Assembly (NCBI GenBank): GCA_003427395.1
Contig: BFEA01000278.1
Span: 1,758,270 to 1,822,269 of the forward strand
Source: Chara braunii
Lineage: Eukaryota; Streptophyta; Charophyceae; Charales; Characeae
DNA length: 64,000 nucleotides
Direction: 5' to 3'
Below are positions 33,642-44,021 of this stretch, one piece after another; the stretch's first letter is position 1; each line of letters begins with the position of its first letter. The position numbers were made by a program, and so were the translations under genes. The notes under the pieces were generated by a model that did not search any database, was not told the origin of the DNA, and saw nothing but the letters and a program-made list of their open reading frames with translations.

Positions 33642-33950
33642 GAGGTATTATACCTTGTCAAATGGAAAAATCAACCTTATGCGAAATTCATTTGGTGCCA
33701 TCACAATGATTTCCGTGGAAAGCAAGGACAAAGTGTGTTGAAGGAATTCCTTGATAAACAGTTACCGATTGACTTTTATCAAGGACCACAACTTCCTGAA
33801 GATCATGTAAGAAAGAAGGAAAGCGGCCGAACTTCAGCGTACTTCGTGTACTCCAAAGATATTTGACGACAAGCAACGAAAAATTGTTTCTGGTCTTGCG
33901 GTTTCATGTTTCCACCAATGGAAATGGTTCGTACGGAGTCCTGTACACAG
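33642..33950 (+). pseudogene. KDZ transposase exon 4, rest of chromodomain, frameshifted
   Basis: Acceptor GATTCCAG in phase with exon 3. EEVLYLVKWKNQPYAKFIW and VLKEFLDKQLPID complete the chromodomain ('YLVKWk..pY...tW'). Reading then needs a one-base shift near 33815 to continue as KAAELQRTSCTPKIFDDKQR and KIVSGLAVSCFHQWKWF, the start of the catalytic core. Donor CACAG|GTAAGT. Confidence 0.6.
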
Positions 33951-34060
33951 GTAAGTCAAATTCCTACTTAGGGACAAGGAGGATCGACAAATTAAACAAC
34001 ATAACTTTCTGTGACTCTCTCTCTTCCTCCTGACTGCATGCAAACCAGAATGTATACACC

Positions 34061-34270
34061 GGGTCACCACTGCAGTGGTAAAGGCATCCGACTGTTACAG
34101 CCGAGGTCACCGGTTTGATTCGTTGTGTGGGGATTTTCCATTTACCTCCGGATCGCTTACTGGGCTATAAAGATGTATATCTGAAACCTACCTACAGGGC
34201 TAGTACTCATAGGTAGACCACAACTAAAATTGGTTTTAAAAAGGCTAAAAGGGTTTAATGGGGGGCAACT
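34061..34270 (+). mobile_element. tRNA-headed SINE in a KDZ intron
   Basis: CACTGCAGTGGTAAAGGCAT resembles an A box and ACCGGTTTGATTCG a B box 45 bases later. The body follows to TTAATGGGGGGCAACTTAG. A different family from the SINEs at 733 and 6896. Confidence 0.5.
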
Positions 34271-34583
34271 TAGTTGCTTCTATTATTTCTTTATTTATCT
34301 GTGATTTCGTGAGGAATTCAAATATGAACCTCAATGATAAGTCGTTTGCATTGCAATTCTAGATTAAAAAAAATTCAAACAATTGAAAAAGTTGTACACC
34401 TTTGTTTTTCTAACTTTTTGTTTCTATTGTAGCTGCGCAAGAAAACAGTCACAGATCATGTCTGGTTGGATGACCAGCTGTGTATTTGGGTAGAAATTTT
34501 GTGTCTGAGTGTGTAGGAAACAAGCTAGTAATTTATTTAATTTGTTGATATATTCTGTTTCTGTGCTCATTTATTTTGTCCAG

Positions 34584-34746
34584 GTATATCACTATCTGTT
34601 GACTCTCTTTGCGAATCACCCATTCCCGAAGTTCATTGGGTATGATGACATGTGTCATTTACTACGATTCGCGCTCAATGCAAAACAGAGGAATGCGAAT
34701 GCAAAGACGAAGGAGTTGACGGATACAAAAAACATTCATCATGTCG
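34584..34746 (+). CDS. KDZ transposase exon, catalytic YDD motif
   Basis: Acceptor TTTGTCCAG. It reads VYHYLLTLFANHPFPKFIGY then DDMCHLLRFALN, carrying the conserved 'v.yD..Chl' segment of the RNase H-like core. It ends in phase 1 at GTC G|GTGAGT. Phase with 33950 does not agree, so a small exon around 34433-34489 is inferred. Confidence 0.65.
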
Positions 34747-34949
34747 GTGAGTTAATGAAAATGTCATTACGCCTAAACAAACGTCAAATTCATCACAATG
34801 GTTGTATGTTCAGTTACAGCTGCTTCTACACTCCTGCCTACAGCAACCACTACTCCAATGATTGCAATAGGCACAACTGCAACTACTGCTGCAATCACTT
34901 GCCATGTGGGTATTGGGTTGGCATGTGTTATTTTGTTTGTTGTGAGTCC

Positions 34950-34980
34950 AAATGTGTGTGTGTGTGTGTGTGTGTGCGTG
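34950..34980. repeat. (GT)n microsatellite
   Basis: Short GT run in a KDZ intron. Confidence 0.9.
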
Positions 34981-35704
34981 ACTGTTCTCAATCCAGTTGA
35001 TATGTTTTTTTATTTCAGGCAACCGTGTGAGTCTTTTGTCTGTTCTGAATCCAGGGCATGTATTCTTGTCTGTTCTCAGTCCAGTTGTCTTGTTTTTTGT
35101 TTGAGGCAGGCACTCGAGTCTTTTATCTTTTCTCCATCCAGATATATGGGTTTTCGTTTATCCTCACTCAAGTTGGTTTTGCTCTGATCCTAGACAGGCA
35201 TGTGAGTACTCAATTGGCATCTCAGCCAGCTTGTGTTTGAGCCTCGTAGTGGATCCGATTTTGTGCTCGGACGTTTTGTCCGTCCAGACGCTGCTGCTGA
35301 TTCAGTGTGGTTGGGCCTCGATCAGAGTTGAGTCCTCGGCCACACGCTTGGGGCCTGGACCTGGGATTTTTCAAGTGGGCTTTCATTTGGACCACTGTTT
35401 CTTTGAGTAGACCAGACGGCCCAGCGTTGGAGCCAACTTGGATGGAGGAGAGGCCCTCCGGGTAGTTGGGAGGCGGAGTTCAACTCATTCATTACTACCA
35501 TGCTGCCCGACTAGGAGCAGCGTGACACTGGTTGAGATAGGATGAGCCCAGCGGTAGGGGAGTAGAGCAGCACTCTAAAGTTAGAGCTGGGAGAAGAGGT
35601 GAGTTAAGAGTCCACTAACCTGCCGAAATATCTTGAAGGTCTGCCGCCAGCCATAGCTGGCTTTCTTCCTCATGAGGTTGGAGGTGAGGTTGGAGAAGAG
35701 GTGA

Positions 35705-35946
35705 GGAAAAAAAATAGAAGCAAAAAAAATATTTTTAAAGTTTATTTTTTATTTTAAATTTGGTGAAGAGTTTCGATGTGACCTGAGGCAAAAGTTGTTC
35801 AGTTTATTTTTCTGCATAACATAGTTTTTTTTCGGAATTTATGGATTTTTTTTTTTTTTTTTTTTTTTTGCTGGGACCTTCCCTGGTCCTTGCACCTGTC
35901 TCTTATACACATCTAGATGTGTATAAGAGACAGGCTGGTAGCCTAG
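35705..35946. mobile_element. MITE family A, copy broken by library adapter
   Basis: Family interior TTTGGTGAAGAGTTTCGATG, GGCAAAAGTTGTTCAGTTTA and CTGGGACCTTCCCTGGTCC, ending GGCTGGTAGCCTAG. The adapter junction at 35896-35933 has replaced part of the right end. The left terminus is not recognisable. Confidence 0.75.
35896..35933. other. Nextera/Tn5 mosaic-end junction (assembly artefact)
   Basis: Same 38-bp adapter junction as at 21276 and 27702. It sits inside a high-copy MITE, where an assembler would most easily accept a false join. Confidence 0.95.
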
Positions 35947-36019
35947 CACCAGACGTTATTTTTCTTTTTCTAAGTTTTCTTCAAATACTTTTTTTTGTAT
36001 CAAATTTTCTTTGATGCAG

Positions 36020-36167
36020 TTGATTTTTTCCAGTTTCGGAAGAACCATGTGGGACATTGGTGCAACAACAATGTAAGGTCAGAGGTATATGAAGAATTGA
36101 AAGTGGCGAATATGTCAATTTGTGAACAACGCTTTAAGTGGTTTGCAGGCTACAAGAGGTCATTGAG
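36020..36167 (+). CDS. KDZ transposase exon, catalytic E motif
   Basis: Acceptor TTTGATGCAG gives phase agreement with 34746 and reads VDFFQFRKNHVGHWCNNNV, then VANMSICEQRFKWFAGYKRS. 'H.g.wC..n' and 'n.s.cEQ.F.W' are the diagnostic C-terminal KDZ motifs; the glutamate is the likely third catalytic residue. Donor AG|GTAAGC. Confidence 0.75.
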
Positions 36168-36868
36168 GTAAGCAAATCAATCATGTTGTTTTATTCCTTT
36201 TTGTGTGATTTCGTCTTCTGGTACATTTTGTCTGAATGCTACTTCCTCTTTGGAACGACCAGCAAAATCACAGAAATCTTTTTTTTTTTTTTCCAATAGA
36301 GGAAGGATCGAATTGACAACTCCAGGATCAATAACGAAGTATGAAGATCAGTTGAAATTGTACACGACGGCAATATTTCTATGTTGGTTAGATACACTGG
36401 TCTCTAACTTGTTCCTCTCAGCTACATTTATGATAGCAACTTCTAAAACCCTAACCCCTAGGACCTGTGAGGTCCCTGATTTAGACTCTCTACAGCTGTT
36501 TGTGCTTCTGGATTTGCAGTTGGTTACATGTATCACTCTTAAGATCATGATGGAAGATCGTGTGAATTATTTAGCTGAAGATAATTTGTGGAGGAGCTAA
36601 TGCACGGGAGGTATAGACATGATTTGGGGATTCGGCTGCATTTCTTACTTGAGTCTAGAGGGCTCTCAGACTGACATGTGTTCATTATGTCTATACGTTA
36701 GATCGCTGGGTTCCTTGTTTTATTTTCATTGTTCACCCAATAGTGTCAGTCAAGTTTATGCAGTCTTTTGAACATAGTTGCATGCTCCGCTGTTATGACC
36801 CTCGCTGAGCATAAACCATATATAATATATATGTTTTTTTCACGTCCTAAGTTGAAACACCTTTCAGG

Positions 36869-36869
<1 letters not shown>

Positions 36870-36957
<88 letters not shown>
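36870..36957. repeat. (CT)n-(CTAT)n compound microsatellite
   Basis: CT run passing into CTAT tetranucleotides, same structure as 28103-28260. Confidence 0.95.
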
Positions 36958-36958
<1 letters not shown>

Positions 36959-37085
36959 CAGTCTACAGACATGACTCCACAAGGCCATAGGACTATAGCC
37001 AGTGTTTTTCAACTGAGTGTATTAGCCTGATCTTTATAGTACTTTATATTTGTTTCTGACTGTTTCTGAAATCGCGTTGCTGCAG

Positions 37086-37218
37086 GTATACGAACAGAAT
37101 ACGCTTCAACTTCATCTTATCAATTATTTGTCCAATTGATCATGAGAAAAAAATGACCACAGATGCTGAGAAGATCTCAAATCGAGTTGCCCGATACACA
37201 CGAAGAAAGTTGCAGTGA
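37086..37218 (+). CDS. KDZ transposase last exon
   Basis: Acceptor TTGCTGCAG, in phase. RYTNRIRFNFILSIICPIDH matches the 'mn..rf.f.l..l...h' end of the family. A basic RVARYTRRKLQ tail ends at TGA 37216-37218. AATAAA at 37232 is close behind. Confidence 0.7.
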
Positions 37219-37316
37219 GTTCTCCAACCCAAATAAACTTCACACTGCTGGAGGACAACGACTTTCTATTCAACATGTATACTCAAGTTTAAATGAAGGC
37301 TCTGCATTTCACTGCA

Positions 37317-37319
<3 letters not shown>

Positions 37320-37368
<49 letters not shown>

Positions 37369-37394
37369 AAAAAAAAAAAAAAAAGAGAGAGAAA

Positions 37395-37445
<51 letters not shown>
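37320..37445. repeat. (GA)n microsatellite split by poly-A
   Basis: Two GA runs separated by an A run at about 37364-37384, ~100 bases after the end of the KDZ gene. Confidence 0.95.
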
Positions 37446-37448
<3 letters not shown>

Positions 37449-37754
37449 CCTATTTGTTAAGTTCAGATTTCGACTCTGACGCATTTCAAAGTAACATTCA
37501 CAAAGGACTTTACACTAAGGGGGGTCATGCTAATCTTTTCTCTATCGTAGTTCTCAGCATAGGACGCTTACCTGTACAGTCAATCCTCGGTGTCCCAGAC
37601 AATCAATGCTGGCACGAGTACACAGAATAAGTTTTTATTTCAAGTGTGTTATGGGATGGTGGAGTCCGATGGGCAGTCAATCCCCTCGTCGGAGGGCAAT
37701 CAATGTTGCTCACCATCAACAATCTGCATGTTTGGATAACCATCATAATGTTTA

Positions 37755-37890
37755 GGGACGCTGGACCTGCTTTCCAGCAGGTGTCGCTCCCCACTAATTG
37801 ATGGAGTGTCCCTGGGAGTGCTAGCGGTGCCTGCTCGTACCAGCACCCCTAGCACCACCTCGGGTGTTGCTGACAAAAAATATATATATA
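37755..37890 (-). repeat. Inverse copy of the 5075-5180 repeat
   Basis: GGGACGCTGGACCTGCTTTC, CAGGTGTCGCTCCCCACTAA and CACTCCTAGC-like words are the reverse complement of the copy at 5075. A TA microsatellite adjoins both copies. Confidence 0.65.
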
Positions 37891-37899
37891 TATTCTCTG

Positions 37900-39420
37900 T
37901 ATCGTTCCAACAATAATTGTTTTACTTTGCCTTTTGTTTTTTTTTCCCACTTCTGACCTGTATGTTCATCAGTCAGATTGGTCGGTTGTTACATCGCTCC
38001 ACAAGTGGGTTTTTCTCCTGGAACACTATTGATTGTTCTTTATGTGCTTTCACTTTAATCCTGTGTCGCATAATGTAGAATATATGGCTTCCTCACTTGC
38101 GTGCTCTGTCGCTCGGGGCCTCCCTGACTTGCTTCAATCCAGTGTTAGCTACACCACAACTATTTTCCCCCTTAGAAACAACACATCCTTGGTTCAAAAT
38201 GAGACTCTCTGGGAACAATCATTTTCTAGGTTCAACATCCCCACATGCTTGGGGATATTTTCAGTGGATTCAAACCATTCCTAGCATACACAATCTAGCT
38301 TGGGCACTGGAAAAGGGAAACGATATATTACAATGTAACATAAACACTGCAAAAGGGAAGAGATACATGAACCCCCACCACCCCTAACACCCTTAGCGTA
38401 TCTTTTTTTTTTTACGGATTCTTTTAATGTTTTTAAAAAATTTTAATATTATGCACGGGGACTGCCCGGGAGGGTACCCATAGAGTAGGAAGAAAAAAAA
38501 GGTGGTACCATGGTAATCAACATACAATCGACTGTGATGAATGAAATGTTTACACCAATTGGTCCAATGATGCAGGTTCCAAAACCCAATCACAAACGGA
38601 CAGCTCGCAGATTCCACTCCAAAAAATGTTCGGTTTTTGAAGCAGAGGGCACATGTGCTTCATATGCAGCTAAAAGGCTTCGTACAACGAGCGGGTGTGT
38701 CGCAATGGCGATGTTCCCCTCGGGATGTTCTGGCCGCCCGGGTGACCGGGCCGATTTTAATTGGATTTTCAAATTTTTTTTTTTTTTTTTTTTTTTTTGA
38801 CAAATTGACACGAGTGATCCTCTTTGCGGCCCCCCTTATTTTATTCGAAATGGCTAGACGATGTAATCAGTTGCACGTTTCTTCTTTCCCCTTTCTTATT
38901 TTTTTCTTTTTTGCTCTTTTTCCTTTCTTGTTTGTAGCTCAGGTCCTTACTGAACTGCAACGCTGGGGGCCTGCTCCACCTAAGGGGGCCTGCTCCACCT
39001 AGGGGGGCGTGACCCACTAGAGGGGGTTTAGTTTACGTTCCGTGCATTTTTCACTGTGGTCACACTAAAGTCGGTCCGTGACATTTTCAGATCGGATGGC
39101 AAGGAGCCATGTACAGTCGAAACCAGAACAAAACCTCGAGAAAAGTGGGATATGGCCCCGGGGGCCAAGTCCCACTAAAGCTGATTGTTCATTTCGGGTC
39201 GTTGATCTTCCGAATCTACAGTCAGAATTTAGTGGAAAGGGTGTGTTATAAAAGGCATGAGAAGTTGTCTGAAAATTAAAGCCTCTGTTAACAGTCTCTC
39301 GAGTTCTGGTGTGGCAAACTGGAGATGAGCACCTCTCCCCGGCAATAAGGTTTGAACAGTGGGGACAGAAGAGTCTGCTGATAAGCAAGACCATGGAGGA
39401 GATGGAGGCGGCAAGTTGGA
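37900..39420. other. Stretch without a supported gene
   Basis: Holds a poly-T tract near 38775-38798, a CCTGCTCCACCTA 19-bp word repeated twice at 38968-39005, and an unrecognised + strand frame (38510-38800) that runs into the poly-T. No domain or RNA gene seen. Confidence 0.4.
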
Positions 39421-39429
39421 ATATTCCGA

Positions 39430-42400
39430 ACAGTGAGTCGGTAACGAAATCACGAATGTACGTGAAAAAATAATAGAAAATACGACGAGGTAAAATGTCG
39501 AAAATCCCAAAGTGGGATTAAGTAACGAAATACCGAATGCACATGCGGAAATAACTCGAAATACAACCTTAGTAAAATCCCGAAAGTCCTGAAGTGTAAT
39601 TCGGTAACGAAATCCCGAATGAACGTAAATATATAACTTCAAAGTATGACCAACTAAATCCTGAAAGTCCCGAAGTGGGATTCGGTAACGAAATCCCGAA
39701 TGGACATGTGGAAATAACTTAAAATACAACCTGAGTAAAATCCCGAAAATCCCGAAGTGTAATTCGGTAACGAAATCTTGAAGGCACGTAGAGATATAAC
39801 TTCAAAGTATGACAAAGTAAATCTCGAAAATCCCAAAGTGCGATTCAGTAACGAAATCTCGAATGCATGTGCAGATATAACTTCGAAAAACGGCCAAGTA
39901 AAATCCCGAAATCCCGAAGTGCAATTTCGGTAGCGAAATCCCGAACGTACACTTAGATATAATTTCAAAAAACGGCTGAGTAAAATCCCGAAAATCCCGA
40001 ACTGTAATTCGTTAACGAAATTCCGAATGCACGTAGAAATATAACTTCAAAGTATAATTAAGTAAATCCCGAAATCCCGAAGTGTGATTTCGGTAGCAAA
40101 ATCCCAAACGTACGTCCGGATATAATTTCAAGAAACGGCTAAGTAAAATCCCGAAAATCCCGAAGTGTAATTCGGTAACGAAATTCCGAATGAACGTAGA
40201 TATATAACTTCAAAGTATAACCAAACAAATCCTGAAAATCCCGAAGTGGGATTCGGTAACGAAATCCCGAATGCATATGTGGAAATAACTTGAAATACAA
40301 CCTGAGTAAAATTCCGAAAATCCCGAAGTCTAATTCGGTAACAAAATCTTGAATACACGTAGAGATATAACTTCAAAGAATGACAAAGTAAATCCCGAAA
40401 ATCCCGAAGAGGGATTCAGTAACCAAATCCCGAACGTATATGCGGATACAACTTCGAAAAATGGTCAAGTAAAATCCCGAAATCCCGAAGTGCAATTTTG
40501 GTAGCGAAATCCCGAACGTACGCCTAGATATAATTTCAAGAAACGGCTAAGTAAAATCCTGAAAATCCCAAAAGGTAATTTGGTAACGAAATTCCGAATG
40601 CACGTAGAGATATAACTTCAAAGAACGACTAAGTAAATCCCGAAATCCCGAAGTGCGATTTCGGTAGCGAAATCACGAACGTACGTCCGGATATAATTTC
40701 AAGAAACGGCTAAGTAAAATCCCGAAAATCCCGAAGTGTAATTCGGTAACGAAATCCCGAATGCACGTAGAGATATAACTTCAAAGTATGACTAAGTGAA
40801 TCCCGAAATCCCGAAGTGCAATTTCGGTAGCGAAATCCTGAATGTACGTCCGGGTATAATTTCAAGAAATGGCTAAGTAAAATCCCGAGAATCCCGAAGT
40901 GAAATTCGGTAACGAAATCCTGAATGCACGTAGAGATATAACTTCAAAGTATGACTAAGTAAATCCTGAAAATCCCGAAGTGGGATTCGGTACCGAAATT
41001 CCGAATGCACATGTGGAAATCACTTGAAATACAACCTTGGTAAAATCTCAAAAATCCCGAAGTGTAATTCGGTAACAAAATCTTGAATGCACGTAGAGAT
41101 ATAACTTCAAAGTATGACAAAGTAAATCTCGAAAATCCCGAAGTGGGATTCAGTAACGAAATCCTGAAAATATGTGCGGATATAACTTCGAAAAATGGTC
41201 AAGTAAAATCTCGAAATCCCGAAGTGCAATTTCAGTAGCGAAATCCCGAACGTATGCCTAGATATAATTTCAAGAAACGGCTAAGTAAAATCTCGAAAAT
41301 CCCGGAAGAAAATTCGGTAACAAAATTCTGAGTGCACGTAGAGATATAACTTCAAAATACTACTAAGTAAATCCCGAAATCTCGAAGTGCAATTTCGGTA
41401 GCGAAATCCCGAACGTACGTCCGGATATAATTTCAAGAAACGGCTAAGTAAACTCCCGAAAATCCCGAAGTGTAATTTGGTAACGAAATCCCGAATGCAC
41501 GTAGAGATACAACTTCAAAGTATGACTAAGTAAATCCTGCAATCCCGAAGTGCAATTTCAGTAGCGAAATCCCGAACGTACGTCCGGATATAATTTCAAG
41601 AAACGGCTAAGTAAACTCCCGAAAATCCCGAAGTGTAATTCGGTAACGAAATCCCGAATTCACGTAGAGATATAACTTCAAAGTATGACTAAGTAAATCC
41701 TGAAAATCCCGAAGTGGGATTCGGTAACGAAATCCCGAATGCACATGTTGAAATAACTTCAAAAAACGGCCAAGTAAAATCCCGATATCCTGAAGTGCAA
41801 TGTCGGTAGCGAAATCCCGAACATACGCCTAGATATAATTTCAAGAAATGACTAAGTAAAATCCCAAAAATCCCGAAGTGTAATTCGATAACAAAATCTC
41901 GAATGCACGTGGAGATATAACTTCAGAGTATGACTAAGTAAATCCTGAAAATCCCGAAGTGGGATTCGGTAACGAAATCCCGAATGCACATGTGGAAATA
42001 GCTTCAAAAAACGGCCAAGTAAAATCCCGAAATCCCAATGTGTAATTTTGGTAGCGAGATCCCGAACGTACACCTAAATATAATTTCAAAAAACGGCTAA
42101 GTAAAATCTTTTTCTCTCTCTCGAAATCCCGAAGTGTAATTTCGAGAAACGGCTATGAAAAATCCAGAAATTCCGAAATGCGATTTCGGTAGCGAAATCC
42201 CGAACACACGCCTGGATATAATTTCGAGAAATGGCTAAGTAAAATCCCGAAATCCCGAAGTGCGATTTCGGTAGCGAAATCCGAAGCGTACGTGCGGATA
42301 TAACTTCGAGAAACGGCTAAGTGAAATCCCGAAATCCCGAAGTGTGATTTCGGTAGCGAAATCCCGAACGTACGCCGGGATATATTTTCGAGAAACGGCT

Positions 42401-42885
42401 AAGTAAAATCCCGAAATCCGGAAGTGCGATTTCGGTAGCGAAATCCCGAACATACGTCGGGATATAATTTCAAGAAACGACTAAGTAAGATCCCGAAATC
42501 CCAAAGTGCGATTTCGGTAGCGAAATCTCGAACGTACACCGGGATATAATTTCGAGAAACTGCTAAGTAAAATCCCGAAATCCCGAAGTGCAATTTCGGT
42601 AGTGAAATCCCGAACATACGCCTGGATATAATTTCGAGAAATGACTAAGTAAAATCCCGAAATCCCGAAGTGCGATTTCGGTAGCGAAATCCCGAACGTA
42701 CGTGCGGATATAACTTTGAGAAACGGCTAAGTAAAATCCCGAAATCCCGAAGTGCGATTTCGGTAGCGAAATCCCAAACATACGCCTGGGTATAATTTCG
42801 AGAAATGGCTAAGTAAAATCCCGAAATCCCGAAGTGCGATTTCGGTAGCGAAATCCCGAACATAGGCCTGGATATAATTTCGAAG
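39430..42885. repeat. Satellite array, ~82-bp unit, about 42 copies
   Basis: Head-to-tail units with the core AATCCCGAAATCCCGAAGTG, followed by the partly palindromic GATTTCGGTAGCGAAATC. Two subtypes are seen. One reads TAATTTCAAGAAACGGCTAAG with TTTCGGTAGCGAAA; the other reads TAACTTCAAAGTATGACTAAG with TTCGGTAACGAA. The subtypes alternate irregularly from 39430 to about 42100. After a short CT-rich break (42107-42121), only the first subtype continues to 42885 and is more uniform. Minus-strand frames over it (FGISLPKSHFGISGFYL and variants) are repeat translations: three units equal 246 bases, so all frames recur. Confidence 0.95.
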
Positions 42886-43084
42886 AACACTAGGTTGGCT
42901 TTAGAGAGTTGTTTATCACGTTAATGGACATTTCGGATTTCAAAATCACGAATTCGCAAACATGGATTCCGTCTTCACGAACACAAAACACGAATTGAGG
43001 TTTAAAGACCACGAATTCGCTAACATTTCGTTAACAAGCTTCGCTATCCAATTCGGTGAATTTTATGGGGTCTATTAACCACGA
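42886..43084. other. Junction between satellite and LINE
   Basis: About 200 bases of AT-rich sequence with recurring ACGAATT(C/G) words (AATCACGAATTCG, AACACGAATTGAGG, CCACGAATTCGC). It may be a diverged satellite-related unit. The LINE reading frame stops on its right side. Confidence 0.5.
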
Positions 43085-43089
43085 GTGGC

Positions 43090-43565
43090 TTTCTCGAGAT
43101 CTAGCATTAGGATAGACATATTTGCTTTCGAACTCTCGACAATTCCTAGAGATTTTATGATCGTCACTATATTGTTAAATATAGAGCGGCCTTGCATAAA
43201 TGCGCCCTAGTCGCTCTCAATTAGGGAGGGTAGATAACGTCCTAGTCGTCTGGCTAGGACCTTAGCTAAAAGCTTGTAGGAAATATTCTGGACTGAAATT
43301 GGACGCCAGTTTCGAATTTCAGACCTATCGCCCTTCTTATATAGCAGCGATATGATTCCATTTATCATTCCTACTGAGAGATTACCACATGTTAGCACCC
43401 GATTGTAAATGTCGACTAGTTCATCCTTAATAATCTCTCAAATGACCAAATAAACTTCCACTGGGAGGCCATCGTCGCCTGGGGCTTTCACCTTTGTCAT
43501 AGATCTTAATGCTTCCCAAGCTTCTTCCGTAGTGACCGGTCTGTCCAGGTCCAACTTACCTTATG
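43090..43565 (-). pseudogene. LINE ORF2 reverse transcriptase, N-terminal part only
   Basis: Reads KVKAPGDDGLPVEVY, a TGA near 43437, then GMINGIISLLYKKGDRSEIR, NWRPISVQNISYKLLAKVLA, TAG at 43207-43209, GAFMQGRSIFNNIVTIIKSL and ILMLDLEKA (motif A, with the first catalytic aspartate). Motifs B to E, including the FADD box, are absent. Confidence 0.8.
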
Positions 43566-44021
43566 TTGATAAACTGGCTGTGAATGTCGACCAATGATTC
43601 GATCCTTCCGCCAAATCCTCCCGAATGTCTTCATCTGGACGTCTGGTTGTTAGTATGTCCTGGTAGTACAAGGCCGCATACAGACACAGTTGGGATTGGT
43701 CCCGAGCTATTGGCAGGTCCTGATCAAATGGATATGAGAGCTCGCACATCGAGTGGGATAGGCGTTTAGGTAACAATCTCTGAAAGGATTCTCTAGTCAT
43801 GCGGTCATAGACCGCTATACCTTTGACCTTGAGGCAATCTGTCAGAGATCCGATTGTTGTTGCTGGAAATCCTCTCATTCCGCCAGTGCTTTGCTCTCCT
43901 TGGACCCCAAACAATGTTTGAGATGGGATGGAGGTTCATCCGATTTTCGGCGTACTCTATTTTTCGAATAATTTCAACTTCTCTATTTTTCCTGTTCGCC
44001 ACGAGAAAATACTAAAATGTT

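Larger units (their letters stand above)
29154..37218 (+). pseudogene. KDZ-family transposase gene with CxC clusters and chromodomain, decayed
   Basis: Exons read by eye: 29154-29704 (preceded by an untranslated part from 29099), 30360-30615, 31593-32000, 33642-33950, 34584-34746, 36020-36167 and 37086-37218. Nearly all junctions agree in phase. Domain order: a CxC5-like cluster (CLHC...CSSC), a second cysteine cluster (CKNELCGRFC, DGHFKVC, CANND), a chromodomain split by the 32000/33642 intron, then the RNase H-type transposase core with FIGYDDMCHL and ICEQRFKWF, and a C-terminal RFNFILSIICPIDH. KDZ enzymes cut and paste DNA transposons in the nucleus. Breaks: TGA at 30364, TAG at 30478, a frameshift near 33815. 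An additional short exon near 34433 is likely but unresolved. AATAAA lies at 37232. The family call is confident; the exact model is not. Confidence 0.75.

Noticed and set aside
39430-42885. CRISPR-like regular spacing
   Set aside because: Units are head to tail with no unique spacers, in a eukaryotic context: a satellite, not a CRISPR array.
42235-42890. Chain of similar minus-strand frames (FGISLPKSHFGISGFYL type)
   Set aside because: They are translations of the 82-bp satellite, recurring every two to three units, not a repeat protein gene.
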